Source: a virus. Taken from it: a stretch of 26,561 nt of DNA. Location of the stretch: positions 1 through 26,561 of the IMG/VR virus record IMGVR_UViG_3300011115_000901; one strand, given 5' to 3'. Both the position numbers and the translations under genes were made by a program. Below the pieces are notes generated by a model. The model saw nothing but the letters and a program-made list of their open reading frames with translations. It was not told where the DNA came from and did no database searches. Numbering within the stretch: position 1 is the stretch's first letter; each line of letters begins with the position of its first letter. Shown here piece by piece: positions 8,383-15,476 of the stretch.

Positions 8383-10631
8383 TGTCAACCCTTGCCGAGC
8401 TTTGGAGCGAAACACCTGCTACGCCTGTTCCGGCGGCTAATTTCCCAAGAGTAACGCCGCAAGAACAATCAACGAGGGATGACGCTCGAAGTAAACTACT
8501 TGCACAAGAGTTGGCGCAAGAACGTGCAAAACTTGCTAGCGCAACGACGCAAGATGAAATTAGCAGGGCACAGTCAAATATTAATAGCATAACCCGCGAG
8601 ATGGGCGGCAAAGCGCCCGCATCTACCGTCGGAACGCTTGCCGATCTGTGGGAATCTACGCCTGCTGCCGGAACCGTAAAGACGGAAGATTTAACGACTG
8701 AAAAACCTAAAAGCAATGTCGCAAATATTGCAAGGCAAACCGTTGCTAAAACAGATTATAGCAATCGCACGCCAGAGGTTCTTCGCACGCCAGATTTCCT
8801 TTATGAGGTTCCGCGTGCAGTGATTCAGAATACTGCGGCAGAAATAGCCGCTGGCTATGCCGGAATTGCTGGTTCGCTGCTGCCGGGACCAACAGGGCAA
8901 GGCGCTCAATGGGTTGAAAAAGTTAAACAAAAACTAGGTAATTACGAGCCGTCTTCTGCTGGAGGCAAGGCCGCGATGAATGTTTTGGGCATTCCAGGAG
9001 AATACGTTATAAGCCCGCTCGCAGAAGCATCTGGCAGCGCCGTGGCTAATGTGTCACCAGCCGCGGGCGCTATCGTCAAGGGCGCGATAGAAGCCTCTCC
9101 TTTTGCTTTGGGATTGATTAAAGGCAAAGCCAAACCTGCTGGCGTTACAAAAGAAGTAGCGCCGGGGTCTGAAATAGCACCTCTTGATGTGCCTACCGTT
9201 ATACGTCAACAGTTTGAGGCAAAACGCGGGGAAGCTCCTGCGCCTAGAGGCACGCAGACATTTCCAGAGATGCAAGCCGCACTTGAAAAGAAACGGCTTG
9301 AAGCGCAGGGGGTTAAACCAGCCGCAGAAGCTCCTGTTACACCTGAGATTCCGATAATGCCGGGATTGGGGGCTGCATCTGTAGAGGAAGGTATATTAAG
9401 GCAAGAAAGAGCGCATCAATTGCTTGTGCCCATTGATCTGACCAAAGACATAATCAGCCGCAAACATGAAGATGTGCAATATGCGCGTGAGATGGCAAAA
9501 AATCCGACGTTTGGCGCACCGCTGCGCGAAGCGTACACAGAAATAAATTCACGGTTGCAAAGAAACCTGCAAGCAGAAACAGAATCTACAGGGGCAACAC
9601 AGCAAGGCGTGGCAGCAGAACAGATTGGACAGCAAGCACTTAGCGTAGTTGAAAAACGCAAAGCAGAGCGCAAATCTGAAGTGAAAGCAGATTACGCAAA
9701 AGCAGAAGCCGCAGGAGAACTTGCTGCCCCTGTATCTTATCAGCCTGTGCTTAATTACCTCAATAAAGTTACAGAAAACAGACCTACACGCAAAGCATCT
9801 AATCCTATACTTGCAATAGTTGAAGAAGAATTAAAAGCTAATGACCCATCAAAATCAGGGAAAATCAGTCTTGGTTCTTTAGAGGACATTCGTCAATTAA
9901 TAATCGACGAAACAGATCCCACGCAGAAGGGAAACCTTTATCACGGCAAAAAGATGAAGGACGCTATAGACAAAGCTACAGAGAATGCTGGCGGCGAATT
10001 ATACAAAAAAGCCCGCGCTAATCATTCTAATTTTATGAGCGAGTTTGAAAATCAATCCGCTGTGCGCGATATAACTCGTTTGAAAAAAGGCACAACAGAC
10101 AGGGCTGTAGCGTTAGAAAATATGGTTGAGCATATGACTGCTAAAGGAACTCTAGCGGACACAAAGGCTATCTTTTCTACGCTAGAGAAGGCTGGTCCTG
10201 AAGGGCAGCAGTTAATTAAAGAATTGCGCGGGCAACTAGCTGACAAAATTATGGAAGAATCTTCCAAAGGAATTGCTCTTGACGAGCGCGGCAAACCTTA
10301 TGTATCTGCCGACAAATTAAATAAAATAATTAAAAAACTCGACAAGTCTGGAAAGTTAGATTTTATTTTTGGCAAAGAACAAGCAAACAGATACCGCACG
10401 CTTAATGATGTGGCTAGGGATGTTTTAACTGTTCCCGCGGGCGCTGTAAACACAAGCGGAACGGCTTCTGTATTGGGTGCAATGACTGAGGCTGGCGCAC
10501 AGTTTGCATTAACAGGAATCCCTATTCCTATTGTTAGTATTGCAAAGCAAGGCCATAGGCTAATAAAAGAAAGAGCAATAAAAAAGAAAGTTCAAGAATA
10601 CGCCACCCCTATAAAAGATATGGTCAACTAA
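8382..10631 (+). CDS. Large internal virion / ejection protein (gp16-like position)
   Basis: A 749-residue protein joined by TAATG to its neighbour. The N-terminus starts S-T-L-A-E-L-W-S-E-T-P-A, and nearly the same motif, G-T-L-A-D-L-W-E-S-T-P-A, returns at residues about 84-95. Residues about 145-250 hold several Gly/Ala-rich hydrophobic stretches that could insert in a membrane (AEIAAGYAGIAGSLLPGP and the region around A-S-P-F-A-L-G-L-I). A long helical, charged region follows (about 290-690), and then a last hydrophobic segment near the C-terminus. Such an architecture fits the largest protein of a podovirus ejectosome, which helps DNA cross the inner membrane. There is no visible lytic transglycosylase or peptidase motif. 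Confidence 0.65.
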   Translation: MSTLAELWSETPATPVPAANFPRVTPQEQSTRDDARSKLLAQELAQERAKLASATTQDEISRAQSNINSITREMGGKAPASTVGTLADLWESTPAAGTVKTEDLTTEKPKSNVANIARQTVAKTDYSNRTPEVLRTPDFLYEVPRAVIQNTAAEIAAGYAGIAGSLLPGPTGQGAQWVEKVKQKLGNYEPSSAGGKAAMNVLGIPGEYVISPLAEASGSAVANVSPAAGAIVKGAIEASPFALGLIKGKAKPAGVTKEVAPGSEIAPLDVPTVIRQQFEAKRGEAPAPRGTQTFPEMQAALEKKRLEAQGVKPAAEAPVTPEIPIMPGLGAASVEEGILRQERAHQLLVPIDLTKDIISRKHEDVQYAREMAKNPTFGAPLREAYTEINSRLQRNLQAETESTGATQQGVAAEQIGQQALSVVEKRKAERKSEVKADYAKAEAAGELAAPVSYQPVLNYLNKVTENRPTRKASNPILAIVEEELKANDPSKSGKISLGSLEDIRQLIIDETDPTQKGNLYHGKKMKDAIDKATENAGGELYKKARANHSNFMSEFENQSAVRDITRLKKGTTDRAVALENMVEHMTAKGTLADTKAIFSTLEKAGPEGQQLIKELRGQLADKIMEESSKGIALDERGKPYVSADKLNKIIKKLDKSGKLDFIFGKEQANRYRTLNDVARDVLTVPAGAVNTSGTASVLGAMTEAGAQFALTGIPIPIVSIAKQGHRLIKERAIKKKVQEYATPIKDMVN

Positions 10632-10640
10632 GGATTAAAA

Positions 10641-11360
10641 ATGTCAGTCAACCTCTCCCCGATCGGCAACGGCTTTCAGTTCCTAACCACAACCGGGCTG
10701 CCGCTTAACGGCGGTTTGATCTATACCTACCAGGCTGGCTCCAGCACGCCGCTTGCAACCTATACGGACGTTAACGGCACGACTGCTAACACTAATCCTA
10801 TCGTGTTGGGCACTGATGGCCGACCGCAGAATGAAATCTGGCTGACCTACGGTTACAACTATAAGTTTGTTCTTAAAGACTCCGGTGGCGTGACAATTCA
10901 GTCGTACGACAACCTGTACGGGATTATAGGAACGGCTCCTGCCAGCGGCACGACTTTCCCTGCGGGCGGTATTATTATCTGGTCTGGCGCGATTGGCTCG
11001 GTCCCGTCTGGCTGGTATCTGTGCGATGGCACGAACGGCACGCCGGATCTGCGGAACAGGTTTATTGTTGGCGCTGGCAGCACTTATTCAGTTGGCGGCA
11101 ACGGCGGCTCGGCTGATGCGATTACGGTAACGCACACGCATACTGCAACCGTTACCGATCCCGGACATTTGCACACAGTTCCATTTGCAGACTCCGCAAC
11201 CGGTCAGGGTGGGTCTAATACACGGCCAGCATCCGGCACTAATACAAATTCAGGGTCGCAGGTAACCGGCATTACAGTTGCAAACGCTTCGACCGGAGTT
11301 AGCGGCACGAACGCAAACCTGCCGCCGTACTGGGCGCTGGCTTACATCCAGAAATCGTAA
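10641..11360 (+). CDS. Tail fibre with head-binding-like N-terminus and tail collar domain
   Basis: A 239-residue protein preceded by AAGGA. The N-terminal 95 residues (F-L-T-T-T-G-L-P-L-N-G-G-L-I-Y-T-Y, D-G-R-P-Q-N-E-I-W-L, Y-N-Y-K-F-V-L-K-D) match the small beta domain that starts many podoviral tailspikes and attaches them to the virion. The second half has G-W-Y-L-C-D-G-T-N-G-T-P-D-L-R-N-R-F-I-V (about residues 122-141), which is the phage tail collar (Phage_Collar) motif, then a His-rich repeat (T-H-T-H-T-A-T-V) and the terminal N-L-P-P-Y-W-A-L-A-Y-I-Q-K. It is likely a short fibre or spike. It lies between the ejection genes and the lysis genes. Confidence 0.82.
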   Translation: MSVNLSPIGNGFQFLTTTGLPLNGGLIYTYQAGSSTPLATYTDVNGTTANTNPIVLGTDGRPQNEIWLTYGYNYKFVLKDSGGVTIQSYDNLYGIIGTAPASGTTFPAGGIIIWSGAIGSVPSGWYLCDGTNGTPDLRNRFIVGAGSTYSVGGNGGSADAITVTHTHTATVTDPGHLHTVPFADSATGQGGSNTRPASGTNTNSGSQVTGITVANASTGVSGTNANLPPYWALAYIQKS

Positions 11361-11593
11361 TGGAAAACCAGCACCTGATAAACGGTCTACTCGCTGGCGG
11401 CTTTACGGTCTTGGGCTGGTTTGCGCGTGAGTTGTGGGCTGCGGTCAAAGAGCTAAAAACCGATCTTGCTTCGTTGCGCGAGGAATTGCCCAAAGACTAC
11501 GTTCTGCGGGCTGACTACCGCGAGGACATCCGCGACATAAAAGCGATGCTCGCAAAAATCTTTGAGAAACTGGAAGCTAAAGCAGACAGATGA
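11360..11593 (+). CDS. Small membrane-anchored coiled-coil protein near lysis genes
   Basis: A 77-residue protein overlapping the fibre gene by TAATG. Residues about 7-26 (L-I-N-G-L-L-A-G-G-F-T-V-L-G-W-F-A) form one membrane helix. The rest is a charged amphipathic helix that breaks at L-P-K-D-Y-V, continuing Y-R-E-D-I-R-D-I-K-A-M-L-A-K-I-F-E-K-L. This layout is frequent for small proteins beside phage holins and may modulate the holin or contribute to lysis. It lacks a lipobox, so it is not an outer-membrane spanin. Function is inferred from position only. Confidence 0.6.
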   Translation: MENQHLINGLLAGGFTVLGWFARELWAAVKELKTDLASLREELPKDYVLRADYREDIRDIKAMLAKIFEKLEAKADR

Positions 11594-12027
11594 ATCCGCT
11601 GCTGTTGTCAGGACTATTTGACCTGGGCAAGGGTTTGATAGACCGGCTGTTCCCGGATCCCGCGGCTAAAGCGGCGGCGCAGCTTGAGCTGCTCAAGATG
11701 CAACAGGCCGGGGAGCTGGCTCAGCTTGCGGCAGAGACTGATCTGGCGAAACTGCAAATCCAGACCAACATTGAGGAAGCCAAAAGCACTAACTGGTGGG
11801 TTGCGGGCTGGCGTCCGGCGATTGGTTGGGTGTGCGGCGCGGGGCTGGCATACGCCGCCCTGGTCGAGCCGTTTGCCCGGTTCGCGGCCAAAGTCTGGTT
11901 TGGCTATGCTGGCGACTTCCCAGTCATAGACACCGACTTAACGCTACAAGTGATGATGGGCATGTTAGGGTTGGGCGCTATGAGATCAGTTGAACGCATT
12001 AAGGGCGTTATTCCTCCGCAAAAATGA
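11590..12027 (+). CDS. Holin of the 3TM (GTA-holin-like) family
   Basis: A 145-residue protein overlapping upstream by ATGA. The first part includes a short hydrophobic segment and an Ala/Leu-rich amphipathic helix (A-A-A-Q-L-E-L-L-K-M-Q-Q-A). Then comes the family signature N-W-W-V-A-G-W-R-P-A-I-G-W-V-C-G (residues about 67-82) and two membrane segments, around 78-98 and 118-135. N-W-x-x-x-x-W-R-P and the G-W-x-C pattern are typical of 3TM holins found in many proteobacterial phages. It would permeabilise the inner membrane to release the peptidase encoded by the next gene. Confidence 0.82.
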   Translation: MNPLLLSGLFDLGKGLIDRLFPDPAAKAAAQLELLKMQQAGELAQLAAETDLAKLQIQTNIEEAKSTNWWVAGWRPAIGWVCGAGLAYAALVEPFARFAAKVWFGYAGDFPVIDTDLTLQVMMGMLGLGAMRSVERIKGVIPPQK

Positions 12028-12407
12028 TTACCGTAGACGAGTATCTAGGCCAGCACCTAGCCGGGCATGAGTCGGAACTAACCGACGAGATCCGCGCAAA
12101 CGCAGAAATTATCTGCGGGCGGGCTAATCAGCTAATTGCAGCGTTTGGCGAGGATCGGGGCTTGCGGTCAGGATGGCGTCCTGCGGCTGTAAACCACGCT
12201 GCTGGCGGCGCTACACGCTCCAGGCATATGACCGGGCAGGCTGTCGATATTGAGGACAACGACGGGCTCCTGGACGCGTTCTGCAGGCAAAATATAGGGC
12301 TGTTGGAGCAGCTAGAACTGTGGCTAGAGGACGGTGCGGCCACACCGACTTGGTGTCATGTGCAATGCTTGCCGCCCCGGTCAGGGCGCAGGTTCTTTAT
12401 GCCCTGA
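12024..12407 (+). CDS. Endolysin, M15-type peptidase
   Basis: A 127-residue protein overlapping the holin gene by ATGA. It carries the zinc-peptidase motif S-R-H-M-T-G-Q-A-V-D (residues 66-75) and the later W-C-H-V-Q (110-114). The likely zinc ligands are H68, D75 and H112, as in D-Ala-D-Ala carboxypeptidase-like M15 enzymes that cut the peptide part of peptidoglycan. The protein is a bare catalytic domain without a cell-wall-binding module, as usual for phages of Gram-negative hosts, and it has no signal peptide, which fits release through the holin. Its last 27 bases overlap the end of the leftward operon's final gene. Confidence 0.85.
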   Translation: MITVDEYLGQHLAGHESELTDEIRANAEIICGRANQLIAAFGEDRGLRSGWRPAAVNHAAGGATRSRHMTGQAVDIEDNDGLLDAFCRQNIGLLEQLELWLEDGAATPTWCHVQCLPPRSGRRFFMP

Positions 12408-12755
12408 TTGCTCTTTAGCGTCCATCTCCCGCAGTTCGTTTACAATAGTTAAAACACGATCCAAATCCTTTTGACCAACATTCGCTAGCAGATACTCAAC
12501 CAGTATTTCCATTTCGCGTTTGCTTATCTTATTTCGTATGCCTTTATTTGCTGCCGTTTTAGTCATCGCGTCCTCCTTTTGCAACTCAGGCATCTTTTTA
12601 CGCACCCAGTACAACAACTGAATTAAATCAACAAACGTGCTGGCGTAACCACCCTCGTTGAACGCAATAATCACAGGTCTGCCCTTGTCATACCCAAGTT
12701 TTACATCCATGCCTTCCCCATACTCTGTAACTCCAACCATTACTTTATCTGTCAT
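12381..12755 (-). CDS. Hypothetical protein, last gene of the leftward operon
   Basis: A 124-residue protein starting M-T-D-K-V-M-V-G-V-T-E-Y, coupled to the upstream gene by an ATGA overlap at 12752-12755. The first 50 residues look beta-rich (V-K-L-G-Y-D-K-G-R-P-V-I-I-A-F-N-E-G-G), followed by helices with a Lys-rich linker. No known domain is recognised. Its 3' end overlaps the endolysin gene tail to tail by 27 bases, so the two operons have no room for a normal terminator between them. Confidence 0.62.
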   Translation of the reverse strand: MTDKVMVGVTEYGEGMDVKLGYDKGRPVIIAFNEGGYASTFVDLIQLLYWVRKKMPELQKEDAMTKTAANKGIRNKISKREMEILVEYLLANVGQKDLDRVLTIVNELREMDAKEQSGHKEPAP

Positions 12756-13114
12756 TTCTTCTCCCGTGGTGCGTTTAGCAAGTATTCCATAATGTATTCT
12801 GGATGCTCACACGAAAACTTTGGCGTCGTGGACAACAACCCTGCGGCTTCTCTCAAGGCTATGTATGCCACTGCCTCGCGCTGGCGATACTCTTCCATCA
12901 AGCGTTTAAACTCATTGGCTATTTCCATATTTTCTTTTGCATCAAGCAAAGCGCAGGTGAGCTTGTCGCTCATGACCTGCATCTCCGCTTCAAGTGCATA
13001 CTTGTTAGTTAGGGCTTCAGTAAGGTCTACAATCTCATCCCGCGCAATGGCGAGTTGGACTGCGGCTTCCGTTAATCGCTCTTGTTCAGCAAGTATTTGG
13101 ATACGCTCTTTCAT
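12752..13114 (-). CDS. Hypothetical coiled-coil protein
   Basis: A 120-residue protein. I chose the ATG at 13114, which makes an ATGA overlap with the small gene upstream. A GTG at 13123 is the only longer option. Almost the whole sequence is helical and charged (M-K-E-R-I-Q-I-L-A-E-Q-E-R-L, then L-E-A-E-M-Q-V-M, R-L-M-E-E-Y-R-Q-R-E), consistent with a coiled coil of about 90 residues. A short Cys/His segment near the end (F-S-C-E-H-P-E-Y) follows. No function can be assigned. Confidence 0.6.
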   Translation of the reverse strand: MKERIQILAEQERLTEAAVQLAIARDEIVDLTEALTNKYALEAEMQVMSDKLTCALLDAKENMEIANEFKRLMEEYRQREAVAYIALREAAGLLSTTPKFSCEHPEYIMEYLLNAPREKK

Positions 13115-13239
13115 TTCCCGCACCCAACAGTTAAGGATTGCTTAACAGTTGCCATCTGTATCGTCCCATCGACCACGCCCCACAGGAACGCAAGCGAGGT
13201 GCAAAATGCAACAAACATCACAACATCGACGAATTTCAT
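13111..13239 (-). CDS. Small membrane protein (42 aa)
   Basis: The ORF encodes M-K-F-V-D-V-V-M-F-V-A-F-C, continuing with L-A-F-L-W-G-V-V, one hydrophobic helix of about 20 residues, and a short polar tail ending in V-G-C-G-K. It is supported by ATGA overlaps at both ends, with the gene before it (13239-13236) and the gene after it (13114-13111), in the same pattern as its neighbours. Too short for most gene callers. Function unknown. Confidence 0.6.
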   Translation of the reverse strand: MKFVDVVMFVAFCTSLAFLWGVVDGTIQMATVKQSLTVGCGK

Positions 13240-13391
13240 TTCATCGCCTCCCGATACTGCTGCATCGTCTGGCGAACATCAGTCTTTTCTGCCGGGGTCG
13301 GAACCCACTTGCAACCGTCCAGCAGATATTTGTCCCGGCTACGCAGGTAGGCGATAGCGGCTTTCACTTTCTCTTCGTTTGTCTGAATCAT
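13236..13391 (-). CDS. Hypothetical protein (51 aa)
   Basis: It starts M-I-Q-T-N-E-E-K-V-K-A-A at 13391, where ATG overlaps the upstream stop as ATGA. An ATG 60 bases further upstream is in frame but would ignore this coupling. The protein is soluble and basic with one Cys and a Y-L-L-D-G-C-K-W-V-P-T-P-A-E-K segment. No known family was recognised. It is part of the chain of very short coupled genes. Confidence 0.55.
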   Translation of the reverse strand: MIQTNEEKVKAAIAYLRSRDKYLLDGCKWVPTPAEKTDVRQTMQQYREAMK

Positions 13392-13543
13392 TTCCGTGTC
13401 TCCATGTATTTGTTGTAGGCCAGCGCCAGTTCCAGATCGGCAGCTTTCCACTTTTTTGCTGTCGCGCTGGTTGGCGAGTTCATGTAACGGCTGCGTGCAA
13501 GCATGAATTTTTCCAAGACCACCTTAAACTGCGTCAGCGTCAT
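13388..13543 (-). CDS. Hypothetical protein (51 aa)
   Basis: It starts M-T-L-T-Q-F-K-V-V-L-E-K at 13543 in an ATGA overlap with the Lar-like gene. A longer in-frame version exists but lies inside that gene. The product is a small two-helix, positively charged protein (W-K-A-A-D-L-E-L-A-L-A-Y-N-K-Y). Unknown function. Confidence 0.55.
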   Translation of the reverse strand: MTLTQFKVVLEKFMLARSRYMNSPTSATAKKWKAADLELALAYNKYMETRK

Positions 13544-13791
13544 TTTCTGCGGTTCCATTTCTCGATTGCCAGTTCGACAGACTGGGCGCCGTCCTGGTGC
13601 GGTCCAATCGTCATGCACTCGGGGCAGCAGATCGCAATGATGCCGATCTCGATCTCGTCAACCTCAACGTCATCGTGCCCGCAGAATGGACAGGAATTTA
13701 TTACCGTTTTGCGCTCCTCTGCGCGGTTGGCCAAGTAATCCTCGCGCTCGGTATATTCGCGGTCTAATTGGTTAAACGCGTTGCTGCTCAT
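13540..13791 (-). CDS. Lar-like restriction alleviation protein
   Basis: An 83-residue protein from the ATG at 13791, which overlaps the upstream stop as ATGA. The open frame continues upstream to 14046, but that part is out of frame with two real genes and is not kept. Residues 32-42 read N-S-C-P-F-C-G-H-D-D-V, and I-C-C-P-E-C follows at 54-59, giving a zinc ribbon (C34, C37, C56, C59). The end has A-I-E-K-W-N-R-R. The order CPFCG, C-x2-C, then A-x-x-x-W-N-R-R is the signature of Lar-family phage proteins, which reduce host type I restriction. Lar function here is inferred from the motif. Confidence 0.68.
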   Translation of the reverse strand: MSSNAFNQLDREYTEREDYLANRAEERKTVINSCPFCGHDDVEVDEIEIGIIAICCPECMTIGPHQDGAQSVELAIEKWNRRK

Positions 13792-13958
13792 TTTTCGGCT
13801 CCATCTCTGGTTTTGTGAAAATAGCTGCACCCATCCGTTTTGCAAAAATAGTAAACGCCGATCCCGCCTCCGGCTAACCCGTAGCCAATATCTAGCGTGT
13901 CGTTGCCGCACAGCGGGCAGTTGTCGTTGTCCTGTTCTTCCGGTGAATCTGTTTTCAT
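13788..13958 (-). CDS. Small zinc-ribbon protein (56 aa)
   Basis: The frame gives M-K-T-D-S-P-E-E-Q-D, then C-P-L-C-G-N-D (C14, C17) and C39 and C44 in Y-F-C-K-T-D-G-C, a compact zinc ribbon. The ATGA overlaps at both ends (13958-13955 and 13791-13788) support it. It lies next to the Lar-like gene and shares the CPxCG knuckle, so the two may be diverged relatives. Too short for standard callers. Confidence 0.6.
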   Translation of the reverse strand: MKTDSPEEQDNDNCPLCGNDTLDIGYGLAGGGIGVYYFCKTDGCSYFHKTRDGAEK

Positions 13959-14122
13959 TTTTCAATTCTCCCGTATTGAACCAGTCTATATTTATCCAGA
14001 GATCCACTCTGGCGCCAGATCTGCAAAGCTGTGCGGCCACTCTCACGGCTTAATTTAGGATTGACACATGGATACCAGCATCCTTTGTACAAAACCTCAA
14101 CAACCCATAATATCTTTGTCAT
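13955..14122 (-). CDS. Hypothetical protein (55 aa)
   Basis: It encodes M-T-K-I-L-W-V-V-E-V-L-Y-K-G, then C-W-Y-P-C, and a basic end (S-L-D-K-Y-R-L-V-Q-Y-G-R-I-E-K). ATGA overlaps link it to the genes on both sides. The W-V-V-E-V-L segment and the mixed charge suggest a small alpha/beta protein. I recognise no family. Confidence 0.52.
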   Translation of the reverse strand: MTKILWVVEVLYKGCWYPCVNPKLSRESGRTALQIWRQSGSLDKYRLVQYGRIEK

Positions 14123-14313
14123 TTTTCGGCTCCTGTAACAGAATGGTTGATTTCGTCGGCGGTTATCATGCCGCCTGGTCGTAAGCTGACTACAATTTGC
14201 GAGCTATAGCTCTGAATGATGACTGTGTCGGGAATGCCACCGTTGTCGGCGCAGAAATCCCCCAATGCTTGTTGCAACTCCTTAGTCGATATAATCGCTG
14301 TTTGGATTCTCAT
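14119..14313 (-). CDS. Hypothetical protein (64 aa)
   Basis: It starts M-R-I-Q-T-A-I-I-S-T-K-E-L-Q-Q-A-L at 14313, coupled to the nuclease gene by ATGA and to the next small gene in the same way. A beta-alpha-beta pattern (I-P-D-T-V-I-I-Q, Q-I-V-V-S-L-R) is apparent. There are no motifs that allow a functional call. Confidence 0.58.
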   Translation of the reverse strand: MRIQTAIISTKELQQALGDFCADNGGIPDTVIIQSYSSQIVVSLRPGGMITADEINHSVTGAEK

Positions 14314-15431
14314 TTCGTCACCTTTTTGGCACGTTTAGCTGTAGCGGCTTTCTCCCACGGCAGATCGTCTATCATGTCGGCAAATGGGTCAGCTGCCGGG
14401 GCTTTTATGTTGCAGTCAAATTCAGTTTTGATGGCAGTCAGCCCGGCGTCCCCCAGCATAGTTTTGTCGGCCAGGTTGGTTATGTCTTGCGATGTATAAA
14501 CCGGCTGTTGGAATTCCAAGCCGGTCAGTTTGTGGCGGTAGGTCAGCAGGTTATTGGCGCTGGCGTCCATTAACTCGGCAAACCTGCCTAGCAAGGTTGG
14601 GATGTGCCGGTGTTCACCGCAGCCGGCGCGCTGGGCGGCTACGTCCATGTCGGGTTTACCCTGCGCGCATGACCAGCGGCCGTCCCCATCCATCTCCGGC
14701 GTGCTGTGGGCGCAGGTGCGGCAGCTCACCGCGGGCGCTTCTGTGCCGTAGCATTGTTCCTTAAACCGGCAGAATTTGCAGGTAAACCCGGCTGCGCTGT
14801 CAGCAATCGTGACGGCCGGTTCGGGACTTGTGATGACGCGCTCTGCACGCTGGATTGCCTGGTCGAATGCGTCCTGGTTGAATTCAATGCGTTCGGCGTG
14901 GATCTCGTCCGTGTCCTTGTTGACCATCAGATACATGGCTCTAGTCAGACTAGCCCAGCCCATATAGACTTGCATCTGTAACCAGTGCTGCGGCTTGGAT
15001 TCCTTTACGCCTTTTTTTGTCATGGCTGAAAAAGACTTGCCGTTTGCGGTCTTAAATTCCAGCAAATGCGGCGTCTTTGGCGCCTCCGGCAAGCCCAGCC
15101 CGACGCCATCAAGACTGCCAGCAAAATGCCCGCCAGCGGCTTTGTAGCGCCACTGTTTGCCGTCCTGATCCTTGTCCCACACTTCGACGCCTATCGCGCG
15201 CAGGTCGGCAATCAGGCGCGGTTCCTGGTGGTTGCCTGAGTCAAACAGGCGCAGCATCCTGCCGTCAAAGTCGGCCGGTTTTGCCCATCTGAAACTAAGC
15301 CACAGGTAGCGGTCGCACTCGTGGCCTATCTCGCTGGCGCCAAGATGCGGGCGTCCATGCCGGTCGGCAGCCTGCTCGTAATGCTTAAAAATAGCGGTTC
15401 TGGTGCTGTTTTGCGGTTCTGGCAGTTCCAT
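14310..15431 (-). CDS. Cas4-like PD-(D/E)XK exonuclease with Cys cluster
   Basis: A 373-residue protein with a strong GGAGGA ribosome site (plus-strand 15435-15440). C39 sits in G-H-E-C-D-R-Y-L-W. The nuclease core follows: G-S-L-D-G-V with D108, L-L-E-F-K-T with E125 and K127, and Q-M-Q-V-Y-M around 152-157. Then come C218, C221 and C227 in T-C-K-F-C-R-F-K-E-Q-C. One N-terminal Cys plus three C-terminal Cys is the iron-sulphur arrangement of Cas4/AddB-type nucleases. A second cluster (C237, C240, C255, C271) looks like an extra zinc knuckle. With the Sak4-type ATPase and the DUF669 protein upstream, it would process DNA ends for recombination. Confidence 0.8.
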   Translation of the reverse strand: MELPEPQNSTRTAIFKHYEQAADRHGRPHLGASEIGHECDRYLWLSFRWAKPADFDGRMLRLFDSGNHQEPRLIADLRAIGVEVWDKDQDGKQWRYKAAGGHFAGSLDGVGLGLPEAPKTPHLLEFKTANGKSFSAMTKKGVKESKPQHWLQMQVYMGWASLTRAMYLMVNKDTDEIHAERIEFNQDAFDQAIQRAERVITSPEPAVTIADSAAGFTCKFCRFKEQCYGTEAPAVSCRTCAHSTPEMDGDGRWSCAQGKPDMDVAAQRAGCGEHRHIPTLLGRFAELMDASANNLLTYRHKLTGLEFQQPVYTSQDITNLADKTMLGDAGLTAIKTEFDCNIKAPAADPFADMIDDLPWEKAATAKRAKKVTK

Positions 15432-15445
15432 ACATCCTCCGATGA

Positions 15446-15469
15446 CGCCGGGGCGTTGCCGCCCCAGCG
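15446..15469 (-). promoter_or_regulatory. RNA hairpin with GCAA tetraloop before the nuclease gene
   Basis: In the leftward transcript, CGCUGGGGCG pairs with CGCCCCGGCG around a GCAA loop, ten pairs including one G-U. On the other strand this position would be a C-A mismatch, which points to the leftward RNA as the folded molecule. It lies in the 45-base gap between two genes and ends 5 bases before the GGAGGA site of the nuclease gene. No U-tract follows, so it is not a standard terminator. It may set mRNA stability or translation. Confidence 0.55.
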
Positions 15470-15476
15470 GGTTAAC

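Noticed and set aside
12382-12406. Bidirectional terminator between the two operons
   Set aside because: CAGGGC/GCCCTG is only a six-pair stem with a 13-base loop, and there is no real T-tract on either strand.
13792-14046. N-terminal extension of the Lar-like gene to 14046
   Set aside because: It covers two ATGA-coupled short genes in a different frame and reads as Arg-rich nonsense; the real start is 13791.
12792-14053. Plus-strand ORFs opposite the small leftward genes
   Set aside because: They have poor starts and no coupling, and are out-competed by the consistent minus-strand ATGA chain.
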